Below, piece by piece: positions 26,601 through 41,200 of a stretch of 64,000 nt of DNA. The notes beneath the pieces were generated by a model, which had not been told where the DNA came from, searched no databases, and saw only the letters and a program-made list of their open reading frames with translations. How positions within the stretch are numbered: position 1 is the stretch's first letter; the number at the start of each line of letters is the position of its first letter. The stretch is from Spirodela intermedia (lineage: Eukaryota > Streptophyta > Magnoliopsida > Alismatales > Araceae). The stretch spans positions 11,526,327-11,590,326 of the forward strand of contig LR746272.1 in the NCBI GenBank assembly GCA_902729315.2, given 5' to 3'. The position numbers and the translations under genes were made by a program.

Positions 26601-28095
26601 GCGTTCAAAGCAAACCCTAGATTGACGGGATAATGCTTGGTGGCGGCCATGACATAGACAATGATGCTATTTCAAAACACTTAAAACGATAAGTGAAGAA
26701 ATGCTAAGAATATAACATGATAAACATCAAATTCTCATGGAATCAAGATTTTTTTTCCTCATCATATACAACTAGGTTTCATGTCCGTACTTAATTGACC
26801 AGATACAACTCCCAAAATCTTATACAAAGAGCGCCCTAAAAGAAAATCATTTTATCTGTTACTCCGGGGGTACTAGGGATGCTATCCTCAAGTTCGAACG
26901 CAACTGATCTCCACAGCATAATGTGGCTGCCTCAGCAAGCAAACCAATCAGTATGGCCACCTTACTCGTGGCAAGAGATGGGAAAAATTATTTCTTGAAA
27001 AATATTATAACGCAGGAAATTAATGCATATGACAAATAAAAAGGCCTAGCAAGTGGCACTATAATCTCCAATCAACCTAATTTTTGGCATATGCTATGAA
27101 CATAAATAACAGAGTATGGAAACAATGTTCATCGCAGGTTGCCAGTTAGCCCAATGAAAAACACGTTTAGTGCTGATCGCATGATCACTAAAACCTAATC
27201 CGCAAAAAAGAAAAAAAAAAAACAAGATTCAAAGTTTGTTACAAAAGTCTAAGCAGTTGAAAGTCTAACCTTTCCACTGTTGATTTGTCATTATTCCAAA
27301 TGTTCAAATTGAGGTATATTACACACTTCTCTTAGCTTGCCACATCACGTCTGACAGTGTATGTGCCAACACAAAAACCGCGTTTTTAATTCGACAACGA
27401 TGAGAAAGAAATCAAAACTAGATGCCGAAAGTGTTCTAACCCACCTTCAAAAAACACTCCAGCTGATAAAGAACCACCTAATCCAGGAGTGGGTAAGTAG
27501 CTATTATTCCTTATCCTGATAAATTAATCACTCATGTCCTGTACTGAGAAGGTAATACGTTCTTTCTAATATGAAAGTGAAATCCCACCACCCTTTTCTG
27601 ACACGAAGATTAAAAAGAAAAAATAAATGAAATCACACAATTTATGATGATGCCATAAAGTGTATAGCACAATATCAGAGTCCCTCGACTGATAAGAATT
27701 ATAAAACATTCGTCGTGGGGGTGTCATTTCTGTAAAAGTCTATCTAATTCGAATGATTGTCTTGATTGGTAGCAATCCTTTCTGTTTCTGTATAGATAAC
27801 TATCGAGGCATAAGTATACAAAAAGTCAACTAATGAAACGACTAGGTACCGCATTGATACCATCCAACTTTCATAGTAGAAAAATAAATATCACTGGCCT
27901 TGAGGCCACTGATGACAGACATACCTTGATAAACTCGTCTGAGATCCCTTGGACAATTTCAACTATCAGCCCCACTTTCATCAGCTCCCTAACAAAACAC
28001 TCGACACAGTCGTCCCGCGGATTTTCATCCTTCTCTTCCCTCTTGGGCACAACAATTGCCAGTTCGAAGGTCGTCACCTCTTCGCGATTATCCAT
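20681..28095 (-). CDS. Anoctamin-like (TMEM16 family) membrane protein
   Basis: Sixteen exons on the minus strand (28095-27925, 26183-26114, 25969-25854, 25050-24924, 24435-24335, 24258-24167, 24065-23961, 23886-23611, 22588-22456, 22012-21899, 21799-21729, 21634-21504, 21419-21337, 21238-21131, 21027-20869, 20794-20681) join in phase to 656 codons plus stop. TMEM16 proteins are calcium-activated ion channels or lipid scramblases. Seen: an N-terminal soluble part with [15 protein letters not shown] and [16 protein letters not shown], then [20 protein letters not shown] leading into hydrophobic segments, [14 protein letters not shown], and the C-terminal [10 protein letters not shown] and [10 protein letters not shown] segments. 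Acidic residues at 503, 506, 535 and 539 match four known TMEM16 calcium-site positions by spacing. Intron 10 appears to use a GC donor. The start was set at MDNREE (28095); an in-frame ATG at 28209 is possible. It is the single plant-type anoctamin; transport activity is inferred. Confidence 0.87.
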
Positions 28096-29201
28096 CGCTG
28101 TCGGAGAAACCACCCACACCTTGGACCCATCAGACCGATGAATAAAATCGAGAAACGAGAAACGCAAACAGCGCGTCACAGAGGAAAACGCTGACCGAAA
28201 AAACTCCATACGAATTGATGATCAACATTGAAAGCAGTAGTATCGTGGAGGCGGAGAAGCCCAACATATCAAACATAAAAGCAACCCACCGACAGACGGA
28301 CAAGTACCATTTGATCCTCTGTGGCGTAGGGTTGCCGCTCTTCCTCGGTCACATCAGACGCCAAGCTATCGGCGAAGGCCAGTCGATGGCAAGACGAACG
28401 GTGCAAGAAGGCTCTCCATTTTGAGAAGGCAGGGAGAAGACAGACGAAACAGATAATCGGTGCAAAAGGATTACAATCCGCCTAGGCGATAAGACAGGGA
28501 GTTTCCCTCTTCCGGGGGGGGGGAAGGGGCTGGGCGGCGTAGAATACGATGTAGGAACGGTCGAAGCCACCGCTTCGCCAGACGTTTGACCGGACACGTG
28601 GGTTCGCAGTGGAGCGTCACTGCTGATCTCCGTTTACCGACCTTGCGACCTGTTGAGCTCCCTCCCCCCAGATCTTGAGAAGATCCCATCGCCATGGGGG
28701 GGAGTCGCTTAAAATGGAAACCTCCTCTGGTCGCACGACGACGACCCACCGTGACGCCAACGTCCACTGAGTGACGTTTCTGAGAGACGGAGAGGTGGGC
28801 CCCAACTGCTGACTTCTTCCAGCTGACCCATCTGGGCCGCGCGTGCTCACCGATTATAACTCGTTGTCATTTATTTTCTATTTTTAATAGGGAAATATCT
28901 CATTTTTATTTTTAAATATATTTAAATTATTCCCGATAAATATGATATTATTTAAAATTCAGGCGTATGCTTATCGGGCAATATTTCATACGCGAAAAGA
29001 CAATGGCACTGTTGAGGTGGTGACCATAACCCTTTAACTCATAGCAGTACAGGCGGAGGATGCGGTGAGCTTATCCCAACAATTTAAAGGGCAAAACACG
29101 GGGGCGAAGGGTCGGAGGGAGGGGGACTGAGGCATCTGGCCAGAAGGGAAGTCGGCGGATCTGTTCTTACGGTTCTCCCGCTCTGCGGGTCGGGCGTCGC
29201 C
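28096..29201. promoter_or_regulatory. Divergent intergenic region between anoctamin and M16 protease genes
   Basis: Both genes start outward from this 1.1-kb gap, so it must hold both promoters. The anoctamin side (28,100-28,850) is GC-rich; about 28,860-28,990 is AT-rich; the protease side is GC-rich again up to the ATG. A G-run sits at 28,517-28,525. No gene recognised. Confidence 0.6.
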
Positions 29202-32200
29202 ATGGATTTGCTCCCGACGGAGGCGCCGTTGATCGCGCAGAGGCATGGATTTAGGTCTCTCAAGCTCATCAACGTGGGCATGGACGAGCCATTGGCGGAG
29301 AGCCCCTTTGGGGTGCACTATGGAGTGCTCGAGAATGGACTAACCTACTACGTCCGCGCCAATTCCAAGCCGCGAATGCGCGCCGCTCTCGCCCTCGCCG
29401 TCAAGGTCGGGTACGTTCAATTTTCCTACTTCACTCTATCTTCACTCGATTCTCTCGGCAGCTAGAACGGAAATTTATTTAGCAGCTGCCAAGAGGCTAT
29501 AAATTGTGGAAACAGGTAGTGAATAGTAAATTATAAATTATTTTATCGTGGCTTGGAAGTTCTCCATTCATTGAAGTGTTGTGGACTCTTGTGGCACCGC
29601 GAAGTCAAACAAACCCTGAGCAAGTATCATGGTGATTCCTCAAATGCTACGAGCCGGATTAGCCTAAATCACCCCCCCAATAAATATTGAAACAAATGGT
29701 GCGTCAGAGCTGTGATTGTCCAATGAAGTCAAAAGGCGGAAACCGCTCTAAATTCGGACGAGAGTAAAGGTTATTTGTCAAAGCTTAAAATCCTCTATGA
29801 CAGGATGGTGTTATCAGTAATCATTCAAGAAAGCTACGATGATCCGTAACACCAAGACAACTGTATAGTCCCATCGTCTGATCGTGCACCAGGGTATAAT
29901 CTGGTATGACCTGTGCAAAGTCCTCCAAGAATTATTCATGTCATTCCAATACATCTGTTTTTTTCTATCATTCCTTATTCTATACCACGTTTGAAATGTT
30001 TGCACTTCATCTCCTGAGCCATAACTCTGAATCCGTTTATGATCCGCCTCCTAGAAAGCACTCTCCGAAGGAAAAATATATCCAAGCTTCTCGGTTTTAT
30101 CTGTGGTAGACCGACGTGAATGTAAGCTTTGCCTCATGCTTAATCAGAGCTGAATTTTTTTAGCATCCTATGTTTCTGATCCACTCTTTCATTCAGTGAT
30201 TATGATATTAAAACATACTAGCTTAGTGACATCCTTCACGAATTACAAATCATTGCCTGCTAGGTGCAAACAATAAGTTTTCACCGACTGAATTGTCTTC
30301 TGACCATTCCTCCTCAATTTTATTCACTGTAGCATTTGCGTTGTTGTTCCCATTCTCTATACCATCAGTCTCTCCTAATTAGTTTCGAACTTGAACGATA
30401 ATTCACAATACTGCTGCAGTGTTGGTGCGTACATCTAATGGGTTCTCACAATCCATGTCCCACTAATGACGTGTTAAAGGGACCAAGAACTTTTTTAGTG
30501 TTAAACCATCTTGTAGAATGAATTATAATGGTAGTCTTTGATTCCATATTTCGCCACTAATATTTTATTTAAAACACTCAATTGTGGCAGCTCAGTTTTG
30601 GAAGAGGAGGAGGAGCGTGGTGTTGCCCATATAGTAGAACACCTTGCCTTCAGTGCAACAAAGAAATATAGTAATCATGATATTGTCAAGTTCCTAGAAA
30701 GTATTGGAGCTGAGTTTGGTGCTTGTCAAAATGCATTGACGTCTTCAGATGAAACCATATTCGAGTTGCTTGTTCCTGTTGACAAGCCTGAACTCTTGTC
30801 TCTGGCTATTTCAGTTTTGGCCGAGTTTAGTTCTGAGGTAGGAACACTTCTTGACAATATTTATGTTGACAATTTATTTTTCTTTCAAGCTTCTCATCTC
30901 TTATATCATCTTTGTGTTTCAGGTTCGAGCTTCTGCAGATGATCTCGAAAAGGAAAGAGGGGCGGTTTTGGAAGAATATAGAGGGGGGAGGAATGCCATG
31001 GGTCGGATGCAAGACGCTCACTGGGTTCTTCTGTTTCAAGGTTCCAAGGTATTCTGACATTTTACTCAACTTTTTATTCGATGATTTCCCTTGTTTATTT
31101 TTTAAGCCCATGCATGGATCGCATTATTTATTAGATATACATTGGAATGCCACTGGGTCCTCGTTGAGTGCTTCTGCTGTGGTACTCTTTTTACTTTTAT
31201 TCAAATTTACATTCTTTATTCACGGTTGATTATTCAAACTTCCCGAAAGGTGTTTGATATGAAAAATTGTTGTATTCAGTTAAAAGAGAACTATGAATCA
31301 AAGGTTATGAGTATGCTGTCACAAATATGTTCTCTAAATATCCTCATGCCCCGAATATTTTGTGAAATGATTCATTAGTCACATTGTTGCCTAGTATTTA
31401 ATGCTGACTTAGAGGGGCACACACTCGCAAAAAAAATTAAAAATGAGTGTAGTATCCGTCACGTATAGACACATGATCCGAAGAGGTTTTGCAATCCTCA
31501 CAGAAACACAGAAAAAATTACAATACTTTCCAATGCGGAAAAAATAGACTGCGAAAAGTATTATGTATGGCTCTTGACACCTCAATTCGCATACTGACAT
31601 GCCTCTCCATTATTCTATTCTGCATTCCGTATCCACAGAATAGCATCCAATATCGTTCACTAAAACTTCTGAGGTATTTCATCTAAATTGTCTGCTATGC
31701 CTTTTGTAACTCAAATCCATCCATTTTCACTGGGTGAAGCATCAAGTACACTGAATAGAAATAATCTACTCTCTCTGCATAATGATAGAATGGTTAGTGG
31801 CATTGGTTACCATAGGAATCGTTAACTGAAACTTCCAGGATTGACATTAGTGAGGGATGGACCTCAGGTACCCAAGCCTCCCCTGAATTCTCCAGATCCC
31901 ACCTGACTTTTTAGCCAATGTTCAGAAACTTATGAAGGAATTCGGTCTAGTTTTGGATTAATGAAGTTTTTTTCCCTACCCCACTGGGATTCCGGACTGC
32001 AAACTTAATTAAGTTTGTACACTGTACTGTATGTAACAAACATCGTGCCTTTTCTTTATTAGTTCTGTTAGTTTTTCATTGGAATTCTTTTGTCATTATT
32101 GTAATCCACAATTGGGTGACATAATCACTTAGTTCCCTGTCACAGATTTATTTTTTTTGTGAAGCTTTGTCGTTTTTTCAGTGTTCTACTGTTTGTACTC

Positions 32201-35200
32201 TTTCTATTAGTCACTCATAGAATTGGAGCTCACTGCAGTATGCAGAACGTCTGCCAATTGGGTTAGAAAAGGTGATTCGTACAGTTACTGCAGAGACAGT
32301 TAGACAGTTTTATCAGAAATGGTATCACTTGCATAATATGGCTGTCATTTGTGTGGGGGATTTCGAAGATCCACAGGTTCAAGTTTCCACAATTTCACTT
32401 TACCTCTTTTAGTGTTATTTTGCTTTATTGAATGGGGTAAATGTTGTTCTCTTTTGTCTCTTTTGCAGGCTGTTGTTGATTTGATCAAGGTTCATTTTGG
32501 TCAGAAACTCTCCTTACACAGTTCCCCTCCAGTTCTACCTGATTTCCCTGTTCCATCTCATGATGAACCACGTTTTTCCTGCTTTGTTGAGTCCGAGGCT
32601 GCTGGGGTTTGTACTTAATCAGACCATTTTTTATTCCCATGAATATTTGAATTTTTTTGATATTGGTGCCAAATTTGGATTGTGCTCACGTGGGAAATTT
32701 TCCAGATACATCTATATTATGTGATTATATGAGTACAACTACCTGTGAAAAAGATCACTTATGTGATTCATCTCTTGCTGGTGTCTGACAGTCTGCGGTG
32801 ATGATCAGCTGCAAGATCCCAGCAGCTGAGATGAGAACAGTCAAAGATTACAGGAATTCACTCGCAGAAGCAATGTTCCATTGTGCCCTTAATCAAAGGT
32901 TCTTTAAGATATCTCGTAGAAAAGATCCCCCGTTCTTCTCTTGCTCTGCTGCTGCTGATATTCTAGTTCGTCCCGTTAAGGCCTATATAATGACTTCTAG
33001 TTGTAGAGAAGGAGGAACCGTAGGGGCCCTCGAGTTTATGCTCATGGAGGTAATTTTTATTATCCCTATGGAGACTTTGCTTGTAATTTTTCCTTCTCCC
33101 ACGGATACACTATTTCCCAGGTTGCAAGGGTACGGCTCCATGGGTTCTCAGAAAGAGAAATAGCTGTAGTCCGTGCTCTAATGATGTCAGAGATTGAGTC
33201 TGCCTACTTAGAACGTGATCAGATGCAGTCAACAAACCTGCGTGATGAATATCTACAAGTATGTTTAATAATCTATTTTTCTTCTCTCTCTGAACTAGAG
33301 TCTGAATGTTTTGGTCTAATTCATTTTACTCGAAACCATGTCACATGCAGAATTTTTTGCCCTCCGTTTTTGTCATTTTCCTGCAATCTGTGTTAAAGTG
33401 CGAAATCAATAACTTCTGTAGCAATTTCTGTCGAACCTTGGTTATGCTTGATCTTTAGTACTTCATATGCTTCATAGAATGAAATAATTATTTGAAAATG
33501 GAAACACCCTCGATTCCTGTTCACTGCCGTCTTTGTATATTTGATTCTAAGTAAGATAACTGCAATTCCAGGCCTCCTCATCTCAACCCTGCTCACTCTG
33601 TTAATAACATGCACGTATTGGAACTAGTAGGCTTTGCTTATGTGGGATAGGTCATGAACCTTGTGCTTATTTCGTGTTGTTATATGTTCCGGGACTCTTG
33701 GATCAAAGAGATCATCATCAGCTATATATTTTTCATCCCTCTAGGAAATAATTTCTGCAAATAAAGCTGTTTGTATTTTTGTTATTTTATCTCTAGGATA
33801 ATAATGGTATTAAAAACTTGAGCAATGCCAACAAGTGCGTTTCTGTTTATACTATTTTTTGCTTAGAAGTCAAGTATTTTTCCAAAAATCTTGAGAAAAA
33901 AAATAGCACAGGACATTCTCTTGGTCACACTGTCGCTGGGATACCTATTAACTGGACATTCAAATGTTCTTGAGTTTACTGCTCTGGTTTTACAAGAGCC
34001 AGGTTCATGTGTTGATAACGTTACTTTGGTTACTGATATTATTTTAACTTATCTTTGTTGAACACTGCAGCACTTTTTTCGGAAGGAGCCTGTTGTAGGG
34101 ATAGAGTATGAAGCCCAACTGCAAAAATCAATCTTACCCCGTGAGTACACTTGGAAATTTTTTGCAGACATCTTTCCATTAGAGGAAACTAGTTATTGCG
34201 ATTGGATTCTTTTCGCATTGTAAACTTAAACGACATAAACTTCACGCATCTCTGATTAAAATTCTGGTAAGATATCATGTACTTAAATCATAGGGGAAAC
34301 TTTGTGCTCAAATTTCGACCTAAAAGTAGTTTCCGCATTTTTTTGTTATGTCATGGGGAATAAGGTGATTTAGGTTGAACCAGAGTCCTGGTGCTTACGA
34401 TTAAATGAAGAGATACATTCTGGATTTTTATGTAATATATTTCACGTGATCAGATGATGAACGAAAGATTCGGCCATATTCTGATCTCTTTTTGAGTCAG
34501 ATTGAGGCCCAGTCAGATGTGGTTAACCGATTTGATTCTACGGACAAGCTTCGAAGCAGTCTTTGCAAGACAGATCATGTATGGCAAGGAAATCTAGACC
34601 CAGTGCATTTGTTCACATTGCAGAGGCTTAAAATTAGTCGGGGTTATTTGTCAGAAAACTTTGCTCATATTAGGCGTTATTACATATTTTTCCTGAAATT
34701 TGTTAATGTTTTTAATTTAAAGACTATCTAATCAATCACTTTATTATTGGTGGAACCCTTACACCTACCACTATTTGTAGTGTATCTACAAATGCTAGCT
34801 TGTATACAGTCATTAATATTTGCACACCTATCTTGTCGTATTTATGGGCATGGATTTAAGTTTCACCCTCCAACGAGCGTGGATGTAGAAACCTCTTAAC
34901 TTTTATGCTTCTTGAGTTGAAAAGTATATTCTCGAAAGTTTTGAGGATTAACTGCTCCTGATCTAGTACTTGCCCATCCAAATCCCAGAATTTTGACAAA
35001 GCTGCCTAATGACCTATTTGATAGTCTCCTGTATGATCACATCATTCCCTCTTGTGATTAAACCTCTTGGGGCTATCATCCACCGGTCATAATGTTACAA
35101 AGTTTCCATAACTTGCATAAAAGGCGTGGAAAAAATGATCTTCTAGTAATTTTAAAAATGTCAGATGGGAAGTTTTCGTGTCTGGATGGTAGATGATCTC

Positions 35201-38200
35201 TTTATTGTTCATAAATGCTTGGCAGATATCTCAGCAGAAGAAGTATCCAAATTTGCTGTAAATTTCTCTACATCATGCAGTTGTGTGATTAAGATAGTTG
35301 AACATCGAGCTCGTGCAACATTAGACGATCTGAAAGCTTCTGTCTCAAAAGTCAATACTTTGGAAGGAAAAAGAGGTATTCCACCCTGGGATGATGAGCA
35401 TGTACCCGAGGAAATTGTTTGCAATAAGCCAAACCCAGGGTATGCCTATTTTAATCTTATCCGGATGCTTGGCTCTGCAAGCACCTTATATTTCTGGTAT
35501 TATTGATTACATGCTGCTCCCATATGCACATTTCCGCCAGATAATATTAATTGACTGATGTTTTATTGGGTTATTTTATTTACTGATTACTCTCTTGCCC
35601 TTGTGCCTGTGGTAGTTTTTAAGGCACTGGCGATTTGACAAACTCTATATTCTTTCTTCACTTTATGCAGTATGGCCATTGATCTTTGATTGTGGATACT
35701 GTTCTGTTCACGTTTAAAGTATAGATATAGTGTGATGATTATTACTCGTTGGTTGAATACAAAGGGATTCTTATATAGACCCCCAGAACTAGTTGATTTT
35801 TCATGGCTTGAAACTTTGTTGTGTACTCTGGTTGGATTGGAATGGCGGTGAAAATTAATTTTGCATAAAGAGTTCATTATTAGTATTGTCAGATTTGACA
35901 GGGTTACTGTGCCTTTTTTATTTCTCTTCTCCAATGACACAGGATTCTCGAAAATCCGACTTTTTGTGATTGTTGTCAAGTAGATGAGTGAACGATAATT
36001 TTTCTTTAAGAAGGCATGTGTTTTTTATTATCCTCTTTTTTGTGATTAAGTCGGTGCATTATTCTTTATTATTGAAGTGGGCCGTGACCTAATTTTTGTT
36101 TACATCTAGACTACTCTCAGAAGTTAGTTTCTTGGTTGTTGACAAAATGAATTTGGTCACATAATCTATGTTCTTGTTTTGCCTTTAGCTTGATCCGCCC
36201 GCTTTTATTAAGATACCATTATTTATGTTGAATCTGCTTCATGTTTCTTTTCCTACGATGAAAAGGCATAAATCTTTGCCAGAACCCGTTTCTCACTTTC
36301 CAGAGGATGTAAATGATGTCACATAAACAAAAGATAGCATGAAATTATGAAGTAGGGAAGAAAGAGTTTCGAATTAAAAATGGGTACATATGCATCTTGG
36401 TCTTCTCATTGCCAGTTTTAACAAGGCGATTTGTTAGGTTTCGTAATTGGCCTAAATTTGATCATGTGTCTAAAACTGATTCCTTTCCCTCTGAAGTCCA
36501 ATCATGTGTCAGTTCTCTACAATCTATTTAACCAATCTTCTTTTGTTTCGTTTAAACAGTGTCACTTGTTCACTAAAATCCAAAGAGAAAGGAATACATA
36601 TAAAGCATCTGTACTCTGTACAGAACTCTATATAATACATGTGAACTGTGAATTGTATTTTAAACGTTCAACGTTCTAACCTGCGGGGTCACATTTGTGC
36701 CATCATTTGCTCCGGGCCTTGAAAATAAAAAAGGCTCTGGCTATTATTATTAAAAAAGAGATCTTTTGAAAGATTTCTGTAAGCCATAGAGACATGATAT
36801 ATGCACAGAAATCAGCAGCACACTTGCTGCAATATCAGAACAATATACCTGTGGAATCGATCAGTAATATATTTTGCAATATGATAAAAATGAATGGTAA
36901 ATGGCTCCATAATGATTGTGTTTCTTGGATCGAAACTTGTACTATCTGTTTTCTCATTTGGAAACTAAATCGTCTAAATTTTAAAAATTGCATAGATTTT
37001 CTCACACTCATCTATGTGAATAAAAGTTAGTGTTCTGCAAACATCCTTCTTTGGGGCCTGTTTTTATTGCTTTGCTAATTGGCTGTATATTCCTATCTGG
37101 GCTATATTTCCTTTCCTCCCTGCATCTTTGCGTCTCTACTAATATTTTAGTATATCGCTTGAGCTTTTAAGATGACATCCTCGATTTTTTAAAAAATTTC
37201 CATTATTTTCATTTTGCTATTCCTGAAATATCATGTAGTATATTATCTAATTTCCCACTGGTTTACAGATTTATTGTGCAGCAATCGGAATTTCCAAATA
37301 TAGGGGCTACTGAACTCACGTTATCAAATGGAATAAAGATCTGCTATAAGTGTACTGACTTTCTTGATGATCAGGTAATTGTTTTTTGGTTCCATCTGAA
37401 GATGTAAACCATGTTTACTTCATGATTCCATGTATGAGGGCTAAAACCTGCTTCAAAAAAAGTCTTTTGTATGGAAAATGTTGAGAATTGATCTTGATTG
37501 AGATTCTTGCAACCTGGAGAATGAAAGGAGACGATCTTCACGAACCTCCTTTTCCAGGAAGATGAATTAGTCACCACTTCTTGGAGCAGAGTTTCCGCAA
37601 TCCCAAATTCTTACATCAATTATTTTGGTTTCCCGCTTAAGTACAGGCAGATGAGTTAATGGACCAGGCCCATTACATTTGTCTTTAAGTGAATCCATTA
37701 ACAGTCTAATGGATCCACTTAACATAGGGAATGACAGAGGACGAAAATATAGTGAAAAGAAACAGATAGAAATGAAAAACAATACTAGGGAGTTCAACAC
37801 CACCTCTCAAGTTGGGTATGGATGTTTTCCATGCCCAACTTGGACACCATCCTTTGAAATACTGGTCTTGTGAGTCCTTTTGTGAATATGTCAACAACCT
37901 GTTATGATGTCCCAACATATATCAGATCTACATCTCCTGTTTCTATTTTTTCTTTGATAAAATATGGATTGACCTCAGTATGTTTGATCTTGTCATGTTT
38001 TACAGGATTTCGGGCAATAGCTATTGCTGACTTGTTGTCACAAAACAATTTCATATGATTTGACTGGTTGACTCTCAATTCGTCCAGCAGACCTTGAATC
38101 CATAAGCCTTCACATATCCCTTTGGCCAATGCCCTGAATTCTTCTTCAGCACTAGATCGTGCAACTACTTCTTGCTTCTTGCTTCTCCAGGTCACAAGAT

Positions 38201-41200
38201 TTCCACAAACAAATGTATAGTTTTGTGCAACAAATGTATAATAACCCGATGTTGATATGCGATCTATAACAGACCCTACATAAGCAGCATTGGTATAGTT
38301 TTCAACATATTGATCCCCTCTTTTTTTGAATAGAATGTCCTATCCCGTTGTTGTCTTTAAATATGCCAACATCCAATATGTTGCATGTAGGTGTATCTCC
38401 CTTGGATCATTCATATGCTGACTGAGTACATTCACTACAAATGTTATATCCGAATGGGTATGATTTAAATATATCAACCTCCCAATCAACTGTTGTTATG
38501 AGCTTCTGTCCACTTGATTAGAGTCTTTACCTTCTCCCAAACTTAGGTTGGGATCAAGTAGATTGTCAGCAGATGTACACTCTAAATTTCCAGTCTCTTG
38601 AAGTAAATCAAGAATACACGTGTTGTGAAAGAAATACATTTTCTTTTGAATATGCAACGTCAATTCCCAAGAAATATTTTAATCTTCTTAGGGATTTGAT
38701 ATCAAATTCCCTAGATACATTTTGGCCAAAGCATTTAATCTCCTCAGTATCATCTCATGTTATGATGATATCATCTACATACACCATTAAAGCTGTAACC
38801 TTGTTTGGGTCACCATGCTTAATAAAGAGAGTGTGATCCTCATTGCTTTGTATGTACCCAAATCCTTTCATAGCTTGAGTGAATCTCTCAAACCAGGCTC
38901 GGGGTGATTGTTTTAAGTCATATAGAGATTTCTTCAACATGCAAATAACATTATTTTGATGAATAAATGTGTAACCTGGAGGTACATTCATATACACTTC
39001 TTCCTCTAAATTTCCGTGAATAAATACATTCTTCATATCAAATTGATGTAGTTCCCATCCTAGATTTACTGCCAATGCTATAAGTATCCGGACGGTATTC
39101 AGTTTTGCAACATGAGCAAATGTCACAAAATAATCAATTCCATGAGATTGTGAATAGCCTTTGGCCACCAACTTTGTCTTGTATCTTTCCAATGTTCCAT
39201 CAGCTTTATACTGAGTCTATACCCACTTGCAGCCAACCACCTTTTTCCTGAAGGCAAAAGGACTAAATCTCATGTACAGTTCTTCTCTAGTGCATCAATC
39301 TCTTCATCTATGGGATGACTTCATTCTTTGTGTGACAGGGCTTCTTCTACTGTCTTAGGGATAATAATTGTCTTCAGGTTCATAAGAAAAGCCTTGTACA
39401 ATGGTGTTAACCTATCATACGATAGATAGTTGACCATAGGATAGAGTGGTTTATTTATACAACTTCTCTTTCCTTTGCGTAGAGCAATGGGTCATTCTAG
39501 TTGCTCTTCATCAATGGTTTCAGTGAAGTGATTGTCCTCTTCTTGATCGGTACTATCAATTTGAGATGTGTCTCTTGTACTTGGACTAGTTTCTTCTGTT
39601 GGTTCTCTCTGCAGTACAGGTAAATCATTCACCTCAGTTGGTATATTTTGTGTCTTCACTCTAGGTCATCTTTTATACACTTGTATTTCTTTGATTCTAA
39701 GAATGGGTCTCCTGAATCATGAATTCATTTATGTCCTGTAACTCAGTGGCACCAATCGAGTTCTCTAACTCTTGTGGATTTTTCACCCCATAATATGGTT
39801 CTAACTCATTAAAAGTAGGATTATAACATAACCCTTTCACATAGTTGAGTACCCAGTAAATATGTATTTTATAGGTCATGGATTAAGTTTTCTTACTATG
39901 CCTTGAGGATGAACATAAACAGTACATCCAAATACCCTTGGACGAAGATGAGTCTTTAGTTTCACATGAGGATATAATTTGGCCAACAGTTCCATAGGAC
40001 TTTGATATTCTAGTATTTTTGCTGGAATCCTATTAATAAGATGAGTACTAATGAGGACAGCGTCACCCCAATATTGCCTTGGAACTTTTTGTTGAAACAA
40101 AAGCGCTCTAGCTGTATCTAATAAGTGTCCAATTTTTCTCTCAACCATCCCATTTTGTTGGGGTGTATTGACACAAGATGACTCATGAATTATCCCTCTC
40201 TGATCAAAGTAAGAGGACACAACCGAATTAAACTAGTCTCTAGCATTATATGATCTAAACCTCTTGACAACAGTTCCGCATTGATTATAGATCATTTCAC
40301 AAAAAGATTTCACCACTTGGGTGGCATCTGATTTGATTTTAGGAGGTAAATCTAAGTAAACCTGGTACAATCATCAATAAACAAGATAAACCACCTGCAT
40401 CTAGACAAGCTAGTCATAGGAGCTGGCCCTCATAAATCAATATGTATACGATATAAAGGGATTGTACTATGTTCACCCTCATTTTCAAATGAGGAGCATT
40501 TGTGTTTGGCCAATTGACAAGCGTCACACTAGAATTTTTACATCACGACCTTCAAACACTGAAGGAAACCATTTTTTTAAGAGATCAAAATAAGGATGTC
40601 CAACACGGGAATGTTGTAACAGTATACTACTCTTTTTGTGTTCACTGACTCCACTCCAAGGTGACTGTTGTACAGACATCGTTGCACAATCATCCTCTTC
40701 CTAGTAGAGCAAGCCTCCTCCTTCCTTAACATGTTCAATCTTCAACCTTGAGACCTTGTCACAAAATGAACATCTATTGTCCTCAACAATGAAATGACAA
40801 TTAATATCTTTGACGAGTTCCTGCGGTGAAATCAAATGAGCCTTTAGTTTAGGCACATGTAAAGCATTTCTTAAAGTGCCTAATGATTTATTTTTTAAGT
40901 TCCCAATCCCTTCAACTAATAGAATCTCCCCACCAGCACTAATAACTTTTCTCTGCCCATCACATTTCGTATAATCAACAAATTTGCACATATTTGAGAT
41001 CATATGGTTTGTGGCGCCAAAGTCAAGTATCTAAGACAATTTAGAAAAATTGTTGAATGCATATGATTTTGAGAAAAGTTTATTCTCACTTGACTGACCC
41101 AAGGACATATTCTTGAGTTTCTCTACTTCCTCTCTCAGTCTTTTAAATTCATCACCCTTCTGTTGATTACGAGGATTGGAAGGTTCCTTCATCACAGATT

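Noticed and set aside
28093-28209. Upstream ATG at 28209 as the anoctamin start
   Set aside because: The [17 protein letters not shown] start fits the usual short N terminus of plant anoctamins; the extension is Arg/Ser/Phe rich. It is not fully excluded.
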